Below are positions 1 to 9,475 of a stretch of DNA of 64,000 bases, piece by piece. Under the pieces are notes generated by a model. It worked only from the letters and a program-made list of their open reading frames with translations, was not told the origin of the DNA and made no database searches. Position 1 is the stretch's first letter. Every line of letters begins with the position of its first letter. The DNA is taken from the NCBI RefSeq assembly GCF_002732165.1, contig NZ_MRZO01000002.1:124001-188000 (forward strand), written 5' to 3'. The translations under genes were made by a program, and so were the position numbers. This DNA is from Staphylococcus xylosus (lineage in GTDB: Bacteria; Bacillota; Bacilli; Staphylococcales; Staphylococcaceae).

Positions 1-1008
1 GGATTAATTACTCCTTGGAACTTCCCTACAAATCAAACTGCCTTAAAATTAGCAGGTGCATTTGCAGCAGGTAGCAGTGTAGTGTTAAAACCATCAGAAG
101 AAACACCATTTGCTGCAATTATCTTAGCGGAAATTTTTGATAAAGTAGGCGTGCCAAAAGGTGTATTCAACTTGGTAAATGGCGATGGCCTTGGTGTAGG
201 TAATCCAATCTCTGAAAATGAAAAAATTAGAATGGTATCTTTCACTGGTTCTGGTAATACTGGTAGTAAAATTATGGAAAAAGCTAGTAAAGATTTCAAA
301 AAAGTATCACTTGAATTAGGTGGTAAATCACCTTATGTCATATTAGAAGATGCTGATTTAGACAAAGCTGCAGATGCAGCAGTCCATAAAGTAGTTGGCA
401 ATTCAGGGCAAGTTTGTATTGCCGGCTCAAGAACGCTTGTTCCAGAATCAATCAAAGATGAATTTATTGAAAAAGTAAAAGAAAAAATGAGTGCAATCAA
501 AGTTGGCGACCCACAAGATGCAACAGTAGAGATGGGACCAGTCATTAACAGTAAACAATTTAACCAAATCCAAGAATTTATTAAAATTGGTGCACAAGAA
601 GGCGCAACAATTGAATTAGGTGGAGAAGGTAAACCTGAAGGGCTAGAAACAGGCTATTTCATTAAACCAACTATTTTCTCAAATGTAGATAATCATATGA
701 CTATCGCTCAAGAAGAAATATTTGGACCAGTAATGTCTATTATCACTTACAGTGATGTTGATGAAGCAATCAAAATTGCAAATGATACAAAATATGGTTT
801 AGCTGCATACGTGTATGGTTCAGATATGGACACTTTACAAAAAGTAGCTACTGCATTTGAAGCAGGCGTTATTGAAATTAATGAATACCCAAGAAGTGCT
901 GATATGCCATTTGGTGGTTATAAACAATCTGGTATCGGTAGAGAATGGGGAGACTATGGTATTGAAGAATTCTTAGAAGTTAAATCAATTTCTGGCTTCT
1001 TTCAATAA
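1..1008 (+). CDS. Aldehyde dehydrogenase, C-terminal part (cut by window start)
   Basis: NAD(P)-dependent aldehyde dehydrogenase of the ALDH superfamily, which oxidises aldehydes to carboxylic acids in the cytoplasm. The reading frame is open from base 1, so roughly the first 140 of about 475 residues lie outside the window. Visible signatures are TPWNFP at the very start, the general-base glutamate in LELGG (codon at 313) and the catalytic cysteine in GQVCIAGSR (codon at 415), followed by EEIFGPV and the C-terminal [13 protein letters not shown]. All catalytic residues are intact. The substrate cannot be told; it resembles the broad AldA-type enzymes of staphylococci. A strong hairpin terminator follows. 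Confidence 0.93.
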   Translation, partial: GLITPWNFPTNQTALKLAGAFAAGSSVVLKPSEETPFAAIILAEIFDKVGVPKGVFNLVNGDGLGVGNPISENEKIRMVSFTGSGNTGSKIMEKASKDFKKVSLELGGKSPYVILEDADLDKAADAAVHKVVGNSGQVCIAGSRTLVPESIKDEFIEKVKEKMSAIKVGDPQDATVEMGPVINSKQFNQIQEFIKIGAQEGATIELGGEGKPEGLETGYFIKPTIFSNVDNHMTIAQEEIFGPVMSIITYSDVDEAIKIANDTKYGLAAYVYGSDMDTLQKVATAFEAGVIEINEYPRSADMPFGGYKQSGIGREWGDYGIEEFLEVKSISGFFQ

Positions 1009-1092
1009 ATAATAGTAATTAATGTACGTTAACTAACTACTTAATATTAATAATGAAACCCTAATTAAATACACTCCTATTTAAAAAGTAAT

Positions 1093-1135
1093 AAACCCCA
1101 AAAGTTGAATTTTAAGTTCAGCTTTTGGGGTTTTT
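1093..1135. terminator. Rho-independent terminator after the aldehyde dehydrogenase gene
   Basis: A stem of about 15 bp (AAACCCCAAAAG... pairing with ...CTTTTGGGGTTT) is followed by a run of T on the plus strand. The hairpin also lies downstream of the minus-strand small peptide gene at 1173-1298 and may end both transcripts, although the T run is weaker in that direction. Confidence 0.9.
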
Positions 1136-1172
1136 ATATTATAAATACTGCTAAAATTGCTTTGACATTATA

Positions 1173-1298
1173 CTAAGTCAACATATTTTTAACTACTTTT
1201 ACTATCCCACCAATTATATTAATGAATATATCTAATATTATAGTAAATATACTTTCTTTACTCTCTCTACTTAACTTCCTTTTTCTTTGATTACACAT
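1173..1298 (-). CDS. Small amphipathic peptide, 41 residues, PSM-like
   Basis: Unrecognised small open reading frame with ATG at 1298 and TAG at 1173-1175. AAGGGTG lies about 8 nt upstream of the ATG and is a good ribosome site. The product has a charged, Lys/Arg-rich head (MCNQRKRKLSRESKES) followed by a hydrophobic stretch, IFTIILDIFINIIGGIVKVV, and ends KNMLT. The spacing of Ile/Leu/Val against Asp, Asn and Lys suggests an amphipathic helix, and the pattern recalls the tail of phenol-soluble modulins (a family of short secreted staphylococcal amphipathic peptides), although the basic head is not typical of them. It sits alone, antisense-oriented to both neighbours. A membrane-active peptide, a type I toxin or chance are all possible. 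The function is inferred from pattern only. Confidence 0.5.
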   Translation of the reverse strand: MCNQRKRKLSRESKESIFTIILDIFINIIGGIVKVVKNMLT

Positions 1299-1350
1299 TA
1301 ACTTCACACCCTTGTTCAAAGACTACAAAATACATGTAGTAATGTAACAT
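1291..1350 (-). CDS. Possible leader ORF overlapping the small peptide gene
   Basis: A 19-codon frame starting ATG at 1350 is preceded by GAAGGGGTG with 7 nt spacing, a very good ribosome site. Its TAA stop overlaps the start of the 41-residue peptide in the arrangement ATGTGTAA, the geometry used for translational coupling. The peptide itself (starts MLHYYMYFVV) is not recognised. It may only be a translational activator, or it may be chance. Confidence 0.3.
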   Translation of the reverse strand: MLHYYMYFVVFEQGCEVNV

Positions 1351-1522
1351 CAATTTGCACCCCTTCGCATTTTTTAACTCAATAAGTCGAAAGACTACCC
1401 ACAATAATAAATATATGAAATATCATAAATTAACAATTAAAACTTAAAGACAAAATGTTAACAAAAAACTAATTTTACATTATTATTAAATTTTAATTTG
1501 TATTTGATTAATTTTTATTAAG

Positions 1523-1551
1523 TTGTTTTAATATATTGTATCACGTGTTAT
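1523..1551 (+). promoter_or_regulatory. Probable promoter of the Yip1-like gene
   Basis: TTGTTT and TGTTAT are separated by 17 bp. They lie about 40 bp before the ATG at 1589 and ahead of its AGGAGG ribosome site. The -10 hexamer is a moderate match. Confidence 0.35.
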
Positions 1552-1588
1552 GCTTTTTAAAAAGATACACTTAGGAGGCAATATACAT

Positions 1589-2200
1589 ATGGAAACATCT
1601 AAATTACCGTTAGCTCAACATTTTTCAAATTTACGAGCTAACCCTAAATGGGCATTAAAACTACTTATCGCTATAGTCGTTGTGGTACTATCTACCATAA
1701 TTAGCAATAGTCTAATTGACTATGATACCTTGTTTAAAGATTCTGGTTTAAGCGGTCAAGAGCTTGAACAAACGAAAACTATAGGCCAAATCACCGGAAT
1801 CATTAGTGGCATTGTTGGTGGCATCATCGGCATCGGTATTACATTCGTTATTTTCTTATTAATTTCAAAAATTATGAAATCTGATGCTAGTGCTAAAACT
1901 ATTTTTTCTGCTACATTAAGCTTTACAGTTATCACTAGTGTAATTGGACTTATCGTAATTGTTATTCAATGGATTGCAGGCTTATCACCAACAGACTATG
2001 TTATAACAAGTCTCAATATCTTTGATAAAGGCAACAGCTTTCTTGCTGCGTTTAACTTACAAACACTTATCGGCGCTTACGTATTTGGCGTAATGCTCTT
2101 AGCTACAAATCGTTTTTCTAAAAAATCAGCACTTATTTGGTCAATTGTGTATTTAGTCATCTTCGTAGGCTTTGCATTAATTGGTGCTTCTTTCCAATAA
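1589..2200 (+). CDS. Yip1-family membrane protein
   Basis: Integral membrane protein of 203 residues with about five membrane segments: near residues 25-45, 75-100 (Gly/Ile-rich, GIISGIVGGIIGIGITF), 115-140, 155-175 and 180-200. The start is placed at 1589 rather than at an ATG 39 nt upstream, because AGGAGG at 1573-1578 is correctly spaced only for it. The Yip1-domain assignment rests on overall architecture. Bacterial members have no settled function, so none is claimed. The gene is monocistronic, with its own promoter and a following terminator. Confidence 0.75.
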   Translation: METSKLPLAQHFSNLRANPKWALKLLIAIVVVVLSTIISNSLIDYDTLFKDSGLSGQELEQTKTIGQITGIISGIVGGIIGIGITFVIFLLISKIMKSDASAKTIFSATLSFTVITSVIGLIVIVIQWIAGLSPTDYVITSLNIFDKGNSFLAAFNLQTLIGAYVFGVMLLATNRFSKKSALIWSIVYLVIFVGFALIGASFQ

Positions 2201-2313
2201 TTATTGAATCAATATCTTTTAAAATTAGAAATTTCCAAGTGTTATTTGAGTTGTAACGCATGCATAATTAACACTAGCGTCCTATGCGGACTTACTAACT
2301 CTATAGTACCTAT

Positions 2314-2360
2314 ACAAAAAGGAACCCGAGGCGTAAATAAACGTTTCGAGTTCCTTTTTG
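2314..2360. terminator. Bidirectional terminator
   Basis: Hairpin with AAAAAGGAAC pairing to GTTCCTTTTT. It has T runs on both strands and so serves both the Yip1-like gene and the convergent small membrane protein gene. Confidence 0.9.
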
Positions 2361-2382
2361 TATTATTTTAATTTTAAAATAA

Positions 2383-2619
2383 TCATACAATACTTGTAAT
2401 AAATAACATGCTAGCAATTATATATAATATTCCTATCGTTTTAGACTTTCTTATATAAGCTATACCGATAGACATTGTAAATATCGCTTGAAAGATATTC
2501 TGGATAGTATTTGTAAAATGAACAACTTCAAACAGACCCAAACAATTAATAACAATAAAAATAATTGCAATAATGATAAATATAATCTCATAAATTTTGA
2601 AATCTTTATTTATACTCAA
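2383..2619 (-). CDS. Small membrane protein, 78 residues
   Basis: Hypothetical membrane protein. It starts with TTG at 2617-2619; AAGGAG sits 8 nt upstream and no ATG is better placed. Three hydrophobic segments are visible (about residues 9-30, 38-56 and 60-78), with a short basic loop YIRKSKT between the last two. The layout resembles small three-helix families such as DUF3953, but I cannot confirm membership. It is monocistronic and ends at the bidirectional terminator. Confidence 0.6.
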   Translation of the reverse strand: MSINKDFKIYEIIFIIIAIIFIVINCLGLFEVVHFTNTIQNIFQAIFTMSIGIAYIRKSKTIGILYIIASMLFITSIV

Positions 2620-2740
2620 ATAAAAATCTCCTTTATAAATTTATATTTTCTACATGATGACGCCAGAAAAAGAAACTTGTAATAATAGTAACTACAAAAC
2701 CTTTAATAAAAGTGACAAACGATTTTATCCAATGACTGAA

Positions 2741-4312
2741 TTATTTATTCTTTTCTGCTTCTCTTAATTCAATACGTCTGATCTTACCTGAGTTTGTTTT
2801 AGGTAAGTCTTCTACAAATTCTATAGCACGTGGATATTTGTATGGTGCAACGTCTTGTTTCACATAATCTTGAAGTGTTTTGACTGTATCATCCGTTGCT
2901 GGTATACCCTCTTGCAAGATAATAAACGCTTTAACGATATTCCCTCTTATTTCATGCGGGCTAGCAACTACGGCACATTCTTTTACGTACTCATGTTTTG
3001 TAAGGGAGTCTTCTACTTCAAATGGTCCAATTGTATACCCAGAACTAATAATAATGTCATCTTTACGTCCTTCAAACCAGAAATAACCATCTTCATCTAA
3101 TTTGGCTAAATCACCCGTGATATAATAATCGCCTATTCTAGGTTCAGCAGTTCGTTCAGGGTCTTTATAATAACCTTTGAATAATGCCGGTAAGTCTAAC
3201 GGCACTGCTATATTACCTACTTCTCCTATTTCTGCTAGCTCACCATCATCATTGATGACAGTAACATGACTACCAGGAATCGCTTTACCCATAGACCCTG
3301 GACGACTCTCTGTATCTTTCAAGAAACCAATTAATAAAGTGCTCTCCGTTTGTCCATAACCATCTCTAACTGTAAGATCAAAATTGGTTTGGAATTTTTC
3401 TACAACTTCTCTATTTAAAGGTTCACCTGCAGAGACTGCACTATGCAAATGTTCTAAGTTATAGTCCGTTAGGTTAGGCAGTTTTGCCATTAAACGATAT
3501 TCAGTAGGCGTACAACAAAGGACATTAATCTTATAATCTTGTAATAATTCTAAGTATTTTTCAGCGTTAAATTTGCCGTTATAAACAAATGCCGTTGCTC
3601 CTGACCCCATAATTGATAAAAATGGACTCCATACCCATTTTTGCCAACCAGGCGCTGCAGTAGCCCACGCAATATCATCTTCTTTGATACTCAACCAATG
3701 TTTAGGCGCCATTTGCATATGTGCATAGCCCCATCCATGTGAATGTACCACAGCTTTCGGATTACCTGTTGTACCTGACGTGTATGATAATAAGGCAACA
3801 TCATCTTTAGATGTCTCGACAATTTGTAATTCATCTGTTTCCTTGGCTGATTCTGAATCGACCGTATACCAATCTTCGTATTCTCCGCCAACAATAAATT
3901 TTGTTAATGTGTTGTATTCTTTAACTGCTTTAAATTCATCAATGCTATCAGCAGTTACAACGATAGCTTTGACCTCTCCATGTGAAATTCTATATTGTAA
4001 ATCCTTTGTACGTAACATTTCAGAACTTGGAATAACTACAATGCCCAATTTCAAAGCAGCTATGTAAATTTCATACGTTTCAATAGAACGCGGCATCATC
4101 ACAAGTACTTTGTCACCTTTTTGTAAGCCATGTTTTAAAAACATATTACCGACTTGGTTAGCATTTTTCACCAATTGATTATATGTGATTGAATGTGTTT
4201 CGCCCTCAGCATTTTCAAAAATAATAGCTTTTTTATTTTCATCAGCTATATATTTTTCGATTTCGCTAACGATATTATAAGTATCTGGAGCGACTAAATC
4301 TTTTTTGTTCAT
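2741..4312 (-). CDS. mbcS: Acyl-CoA ligase (MbcS-type)
   Basis: AMP-forming acyl-CoA synthetase of 523 residues, full length. It activates a carboxylic acid to acyl-AMP and then acyl-CoA. The close resemblance is to staphylococcal MbcS, which activates branched-chain acids such as 2-methylbutyrate for branched fatty-acid synthesis. Motifs in order are the P-loop-like YTSGTTGNPK (about residue 180), GYGQTE (about 320), YYITGDLAKLDEDGY (about 405), GRKDD, and the C-terminal catalytic lysine in NSGKIRR. All key residues are present. The gene is monocistronic behind a 540-bp gap. Substrate preference is by analogy only. Confidence 0.85.
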   Translation of the reverse strand: MNKKDLVAPDTYNIVSEIEKYIADENKKAIIFENAEGETHSITYNQLVKNANQVGNMFLKHGLQKGDKVLVMMPRSIETYEIYIAALKLGIVVIPSSEMLRTKDLQYRISHGEVKAIVVTADSIDEFKAVKEYNTLTKFIVGGEYEDWYTVDSESAKETDELQIVETSKDDVALLSYTSGTTGNPKAVVHSHGWGYAHMQMAPKHWLSIKEDDIAWATAAPGWQKWVWSPFLSIMGSGATAFVYNGKFNAEKYLELLQDYKINVLCCTPTEYRLMAKLPNLTDYNLEHLHSAVSAGEPLNREVVEKFQTNFDLTVRDGYGQTESTLLIGFLKDTESRPGSMGKAIPGSHVTVINDDGELAEIGEVGNIAVPLDLPALFKGYYKDPERTAEPRIGDYYITGDLAKLDEDGYFWFEGRKDDIIISSGYTIGPFEVEDSLTKHEYVKECAVVASPHEIRGNIVKAFIILQEGIPATDDTVKTLQDYVKQDVAPYKYPRAIEFVEDLPKTNSGKIRRIELREAEKNK

Positions 4313-4853
4313 TATTTACTCTCCTTTAATTCTAAATCTACAATTATCGTATGCACGTATGCAAACACAAACCATAGATCATACTTTCGTTAATACAAAG
4401 TAACCCTATTACTCAATAACACCATAATTCTAATCCTTCTCTATCTAAAAAGATACAATTATGACTTTAATAATATCAATATTTTCCTATTATAATACGC
4501 TTCTAGATATACTTAAAGCCTGACTAAATTTACGATATACTAGATTTGTAAAAATATAGCTAATCCCGAAATAACTTTGACATTTAGGATATATCTCATG
4601 TAGTATTTCTAGCATACAGTTGTAAAATGTCATCTAAAATAGAGGTTAGAACACAATTATTGTCGTAACCTCTAAAATGATGCCTATTTCAGCGCATTAT
4701 ATTTATGTTCACTTCCAAATATTCTACTATAGCTTTCTATTTTCATAAGTTTTATCGATGGAATTTATTTTTCACAGTTCAACATTTAGCTTTAACTTGT
4801 TCTTAGTGATATAATATAAAACTGTGTAATTTTTAATGAAAGAAGTGATACGA
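4313..4853. other. Intergenic region between mbcS and the DHA2 efflux gene
   Basis: Divergent promoter region with no convincing protein gene. On the minus strand TATAAT near 4494-4499 has an upstream TTAAGT at 16 bp and could drive mbcS. Between it and mbcS lies an 11-codon frame at 4390-4425, minus strand (MVLLSNRVTLY), with an AGAAGG ribosome site, perhaps a leader peptide. An 8-bp inverted repeat, AGAGGTTA/TAACCTCT, spans 4641-4673. A TATAAT near 4810 lies ahead of the efflux gene. Confidence 0.4.
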
Positions 4854-6257
4854 TTGAGTTCAAATGATACTTTCCATGTTGAAAAAAGAATTCCCCTATT
4901 TATTGTGCTACTCTCTGGGGCTTTTATTACGATTTTGAACCAAACGTTACTTGGTACGGCATTACCGCCAATTATGAAAGATCTCCAAGTAACTGAAAGC
5001 ACTGTACAATGGTTACAGTCTATATTTATGCTTGTAAATGGGATAATGATTCCAGTAACAGCCTTTTTAATCGAAAGATATACATCGAGGCAATTATTCT
5101 TAACTGCCATGAGCATCTTTGCCGCAGGTACATTACTCTGTGCAGTAGGCTCAGATTTTTCAATGCTACTTATCGGACGCGTCTTACAAGCAGCAGGCGC
5201 TGGTATTATGATGCCATTGATGCAAACAATTCTATTTTTAACTTTTCCTAAAGAAAAACGTGGTACTGCAATGGGTCTCTTTGGTCTCGTTATTGCATTT
5301 GCACCCGCTATAGGTCCAACTTTATCAGGTGTACTAGTAGAACATCTATCATGGAGAAGTGTCTTCTATGTTGTGTTCCCTATCGCAGTTATCATTATTA
5401 TTGCATCAATTTTCTTATTGAAAAATGTGACTGAAACTTCACATCCAAAATTAGATATATCATCAGTAATTCTATCTACATTAGGATTTGGTGGATTATT
5501 ATATAGTTTCAGTTCTGTAGGTGAAGCAGGTTGGAATAGCGTACAATTCATAGCACCATTAATCATAGGTATTATTTCATTAGTTGTATTCATTCGTCGT
5601 CAATTGAATCTAAAAGAACCTATGCTCGAATTTAGAGTGTTTAGTTACAATGTCTATACATTAGGTACAGTATTAAGTATGTTTGTATTCGGTGTATTAA
5701 TTGCTACTAACATTATATTGCCACTCTATATGCAAAATATGTTACAGTTCTCTGCGCTAGAATCTGGTCTTGTCTTACTACCAGGTGCAGTAGTCATGGG
5801 CCTTATGAACCCACTTACTGGCTATTTATTCGATAAATTCGGTGGAACGTGGTTAGCACGTATCGGGTTACTCGTATTAGTAGCGTCATCCGTACCGTTT
5901 ACTGTACTAACAGCGCATACTAGTTTTACTTACCTTGCAATATCTAACGCCTTACGAATGATTTCTATCGCAATGGTTATGATGCCTATGACAACATTGG
6001 CCATTAACCAGTTACCAAATCATCTCATTGCACATGGTACTGCAATGAACAATACTTTCAGACAAATGGCTGGTGCCATTGGTACAGCATTATTTATTAC
6101 ATTAATGTCTGTATCAGCTAATCCAAGTGATGGCGTAGAAGGCATCATCCATGGTGTAAACGTCACATTTATGGTTGCAACTGGTATTTCAGTAGTTGCG
6201 TTGATCTTATCAGCTAAACTTTCTGATGATAGTAAACCAGCTCGAAGAACCTTATAA
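4854..6257 (+). CDS. MFS drug:proton antiporter, DHA2 family (14 TM)
   Basis: Major facilitator of 467 residues with about 14 membrane helices, predicted to export drugs in exchange for protons. TTG at 4854 is preferred as the start because AAGAAGTGAT precedes it at good spacing, whereas the ATG at 4836 has no ribosome site. Visible features are the antiporter motif C region (FAPAIGPTLSGVL, about residue 150), the motif-A-like loop IERYTSRQ and the conserved LGTALPPIMKDL of the first helix. It resembles the MdeA/LmrB branch of staphylococcal and bacillar pumps. Substrates are unknown. No regulator is adjacent. Confidence 0.82.
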   Translation: MSSNDTFHVEKRIPLFIVLLSGAFITILNQTLLGTALPPIMKDLQVTESTVQWLQSIFMLVNGIMIPVTAFLIERYTSRQLFLTAMSIFAAGTLLCAVGSDFSMLLIGRVLQAAGAGIMMPLMQTILFLTFPKEKRGTAMGLFGLVIAFAPAIGPTLSGVLVEHLSWRSVFYVVFPIAVIIIIASIFLLKNVTETSHPKLDISSVILSTLGFGGLLYSFSSVGEAGWNSVQFIAPLIIGIISLVVFIRRQLNLKEPMLEFRVFSYNVYTLGTVLSMFVFGVLIATNIILPLYMQNMLQFSALESGLVLLPGAVVMGLMNPLTGYLFDKFGGTWLARIGLLVLVASSVPFTVLTAHTSFTYLAISNALRMISIAMVMMPMTTLAINQLPNHLIAHGTAMNNTFRQMAGAIGTALFITLMSVSANPSDGVEGIIHGVNVTFMVATGISVVALILSAKLSDDSKPARRTL

Positions 6258-6297
6258 GATCTAATAATTTAAAACATGGATAAAAAAATATAAAAAA

Positions 6298-6350
6298 TAA
6301 CACTTTCGAAAAGTTCACTGCACATTGAACTTTTTGAAAGTGTTTTATTT
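6298..6350. terminator. Bidirectional terminator
   Basis: Long hairpin AACACTTTCGAAAAGTTCA / TGAACTTTTTGAAAGTGTT with T-rich flanks on both sides, between the convergent efflux and amidohydrolase genes. Confidence 0.92.
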
Positions 6351-6410
6351 TACAAAGTGATAGATTACAATGCATTACATAATCAACAATTGCTTAACGC
6401 ATTAATTTAA

Positions 6411-7607
6411 TTAAGCTTTAGCAGATAGTCTATTAATCGCAATCTCTCCTAATGATTTTGCAGATACCAAGAGTGCATTTTCATTAACTTCAAACTTAGG
6501 ATGATGATTCATATAAGGTTCTTCCATATGTTCTGGCTTACAACCTACAATAAAAAATGTACCTGGTATTTCTTTTAAATAATAAGCAAAGTCTTCTGAA
6601 CCTGAAACGGCAGGAATTTCAACTAAATGTTTGAAATAGTCTCCCTGACTTGTTGATAAAATGTCTGTTACCGCTTGTGTTTGTTCAGGGTGGTTATATA
6701 ATACTGGATAACCAAATTGATAATCTAAGTCATACGTAATATCGAATCCTACTGCGACACTTTTTGCAACTTTCTCAATTTCTTCATACATAAATTGTTC
6801 TAAATCATCATTAAGATAACGTGCAGTACCTTTAATTGTCACTTTATCTTGAATGACATTAGCGCCACCTGGTGCGTCGAAAGAACCTACAGTAATAACG
6901 CCCATTTCTGAAGGATCAATACGTCTAGACACAATTGTTTGGAGCGTATTTACAAAGTTTGTTCCAGCTACTAAGGCATCGTGTGTCTTATGCGGGCTTG
7001 CAGCATGACCACCGAGTCCTTTAATTGTTAATGTGAACGTTGAGCTTCCAGCAAAAGCATTGCCTGTATTGTAACCAATTACTTCTGGACCAGCAACTGG
7101 CACAACATGAATACCATATACTTCATCTAAATCGTTTAACGCACCCGATGCCATAATTTGCTGTGCACCACCTGGAGGCATTTCTTCAGCATGTTGATGG
7201 ATAATTTTAATTGTACCTGGCAATTCATCTTTGATATCAATTAATGCGTCCGCTAAACCTAGTAAATAAGCCGTATGCGCATCATGGCCACAAGCATGCA
7301 TTACACCTTCGTTCGTTGATTTAAAAGGGACATCCGCTTCTTCATTTATAGGTAAAGCATCAAAATCTGCACGTAAACCTATCGTATTACCTGGGTGTTG
7401 CCCTTTGATTTCTACAATAATAGCATTACTCTCAGCAACCGGTTGTGTAACTACAACGTCTTTATCCTTATAAAAATCCTTGATATACTCTGCTGTAGCA
7501 TTTTCTTGGAAAGACAGCTCAGGGTGCTGATGCAAATAGCGACGGTGCTTAATCATGTCGGCTTCCTTCTGTTCTAACTTCTCAAATAATTTTTCTTTTA
7601 CATTCAT
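6411..7607 (-). CDS. M20-family amidohydrolase / N-acyl-amino-acid deacylase
   Basis: Zinc-type amidohydrolase of the M20D (HipO/AmaA-like) group, 398 residues, expected to cleave N-acyl amino acids or related amides in the cytoplasm. Metal-site motifs are HACGHDAHTA (about residue 101), the glutamate pair in HAEEMPPGGA (about 135), the dimerisation-domain GLGGHAASPH, and HHPKFEVNE near the C-terminus. Two nearby ATGs exist. The downstream one (7607) is chosen because AAAGAAGTG is 7 nt from it and too close to the other. It is monocistronic. The substrate cannot be read from sequence. Confidence 0.87.
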   Translation of the reverse strand: MNVKEKLFEKLEQKEADMIKHRRYLHQHPELSFQENATAEYIKDFYKDKDVVVTQPVAESNAIIVEIKGQHPGNTIGLRADFDALPINEEADVPFKSTNEGVMHACGHDAHTAYLLGLADALIDIKDELPGTIKIIHQHAEEMPPGGAQQIMASGALNDLDEVYGIHVVPVAGPEVIGYNTGNAFAGSSTFTLTIKGLGGHAASPHKTHDALVAGTNFVNTLQTIVSRRIDPSEMGVITVGSFDAPGGANVIQDKVTIKGTARYLNDDLEQFMYEEIEKVAKSVAVGFDITYDLDYQFGYPVLYNHPEQTQAVTDILSTSQGDYFKHLVEIPAVSGSEDFAYYLKEIPGTFFIVGCKPEHMEEPYMNHHPKFEVNENALLVSAKSLGEIAINRLSAKA

Positions 7608-7795
7608 GAACATTCACTTCTTTCGATTGAATTTTAAAACATATCACTCATTAATAAGTTTAAATTCCAAAGAGTATTAATTCAAATATAAAATAACATT
7701 TTATAAAATTTCTAGTTATTTAAATCGAATTTAGTGAAATTAATTACTAAAACGAACATATTTTCATTTTAAATTTTATTATCTTAGTTTAAATT

Positions 7796-8977
7796 CTAAG
7801 AGACTTTAAGTTCTACTACCGTTTCTTTTTTATGAATGATATACATAATAGCGCTAGCAATGATTACCATTCCAAAACCAAAATATGGTGTCATTGTAAT
7901 ACCAAAATGATTTAGCACAAACCCGCCAATTACTGATCCTAATGTGATGCCAATATTAAATGAAGCAATGTTTAAACTTGATGCGAAGTTCGTTGTCGCT
8001 TTATTTTTACGTTCAGCAAAAAGTACCACAATTAGTTGTAATCCTGGTACATTCATAAAAGCAAATAACCCCATAAGCAATATGATTACGGTACCTAATA
8101 AGTGATGCGTTACGGTTATACCTACAAGCAATAAGACTAGTGCTTGTACTAAAAATATACCTATAAGCACTTTAGTCGGCTGATTATTTGTAAGTTTGCC
8201 GCCTAATGTATTTCCTATTGCAACCATTACACCGTAGATAACTAATAAAAATACAACTGCGTCGTCACTATAATTTAATACATCTGTAAGCAATGTCGTC
8301 AAATAAGTGTATACAACGAACGTTCCACCATAACCTAATGCCGTAATTAAATAAATCATCATTAAAGATTTATTTTTAAATACAGTTAATTGTTCTAACA
8401 TTGAAGCTTGTTCATATTCATTAAGATCTTTAGGCACAGTAAATATGTTTACGATTAAACTGATTAAACCAATTAGCGCAATTGTAAAAAATGAAGCTTC
8501 CCAACCAAATTGCTGGCCAATCCATGTCCCTAGAGGTACGCCGGTAATAGTTGCAACAGTCAATCCCGTAAACATCATTGCAATAGCGCTTGAACGTTTG
8601 TCTGCTGTTACTAAATCACTCGCAATAGCAGTCGCTATAGACATAAATACGCCGTGCATTAACGCAGACAGTATACGCATAGCCAACAACATACTCAAAG
8701 TTGTAGCAAAAGCTGCAAGTGTATTTGCGATAATAAATATTAACATAATACCGATGAGCAAATGCTTACGTTTCATTTTATTAGTTAATGGAGTAAGTAA
8801 TGGCGCACCAATTGTTACACCTACCGCATATAACGAAACAGTTAAACCAGCTAATGAAATGCTTGTATTAAATGAATCTTTAATTAATGGCAATAGACCA
8901 ACACTAATAAACTCTGTCATCCCAATTGCAAAAGCTGACATCGCTAAAGCTAAAATAGCAAACTTGTTTTTCTTCAT
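7796..8977 (-). CDS. MFS efflux transporter, DHA1 (AraJ/YdhP-like)
   Basis: Twelve-helix major facilitator of 393 residues. The N-terminus FAIGMTEFISVGLLPLI and the motif TNKMKRKHLL between helices 2 and 3 are typical of the DHA1 sugar-efflux/AraJ-type group. The gene is divergent from an HxlR regulator 120 bp away, a common arrangement in which the regulator controls the pump in response to a reactive compound or drug. Transport direction and substrate are inferred from family only. Confidence 0.83.
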   Translation of the reverse strand: MKKNKFAILALAMSAFAIGMTEFISVGLLPLIKDSFNTSISLAGLTVSLYAVGVTIGAPLLTPLTNKMKRKHLLIGIMLIFIIANTLAAFATTLSMLLAMRILSALMHGVFMSIATAIASDLVTADKRSSAIAMMFTGLTVATITGVPLGTWIGQQFGWEASFFTIALIGLISLIVNIFTVPKDLNEYEQASMLEQLTVFKNKSLMMIYLITALGYGGTFVVYTYLTTLLTDVLNYSDDAVVFLLVIYGVMVAIGNTLGGKLTNNQPTKVLIGIFLVQALVLLLVGITVTHHLLGTVIILLMGLFAFMNVPGLQLIVVLFAERKNKATTNFASSLNIASFNIGITLGSVIGGFVLNHFGITMTPYFGFGMVIIASAIMYIIHKKETVVELKVS

Positions 8978-9097
8978 AATTCATTTTCTCTCCTTAATTT
9001 TGTTGATTATGTTACTATATATCACACATGTAAGAAGAGGAAGTACACACTTTAAAGTAATATAGATACCTTTTAGTACCTATAAGGAGGAAATCAT

Positions 9098-9475
9098 ATG
9101 AGTAAAACATATAATATAGGAGTTGAAGCTACAATTGACGTCATTGGTGGTAAATGGAAACCTGTCATCCTATGCCACTTACAAAATAATGGCTTAATGC
9201 GTACTTCTGCATTAAAGCGAGCGATACCAACTATTACTCAAAAAATGTTAACACAACAATTACGGGAATTAGAGAAAGATGGCATTATTAATCGGATCGT
9301 TTATGATCAAGTTCCACCGAAAGTAGAATATGACCTTTCTGAATATGGTCAAACACTTGGTAATATTTTATCTTCTTTATGTTATTGGGGAGAATTTCAC
9401 GTAGAAAAAATGTATGAACAAGGCGAAGCTGTCACACTGAACCAACAAGACTTTATTAATATTCCAAATGCCTAA
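9098..9475 (+). CDS. HxlR-family transcriptional regulator
   Basis: Winged-helix regulator of 125 residues. The HxlR signature IGGKWKPVILCHL is at about residues 17-29, followed by the recognition-helix region ITQKMLTQQLRELEKDGII and the wing RIVYDQVPPKVEYDLS. HxlR proteins such as YodB/HypR sense reactive electrophiles through cysteines. Here Cys27 in the signature and Cys95 are available. A perfect AAGGAGG ribosome site precedes the ATG. It probably controls the divergent MFS gene and itself from the shared 120-bp region, which contains a GATACC/GTACC repeated motif near 9070-9086. Confidence 0.85.
   Translation: MSKTYNIGVEATIDVIGGKWKPVILCHLQNNGLMRTSALKRAIPTITQKMLTQQLRELEKDGIINRIVYDQVPPKVEYDLSEYGQTLGNILSSLCYWGEFHVEKMYEQGEAVTLNQQDFINIPNA

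Noticed and set aside
1537-1552. parS-like palindrome containing TCACGTG
   Set aside because: Only the central CACGTG core agrees with the parS consensus TGTTCCACGTGAAACA; the outer arms do not. It overlaps the Yip1-like promoter.
8445-9065. 206-codon open frame on the plus strand
   Set aside because: It lies almost wholly opposite the clear MFS gene at 7796-8977, has low-complexity composition and no ribosome site. Shadow frame.
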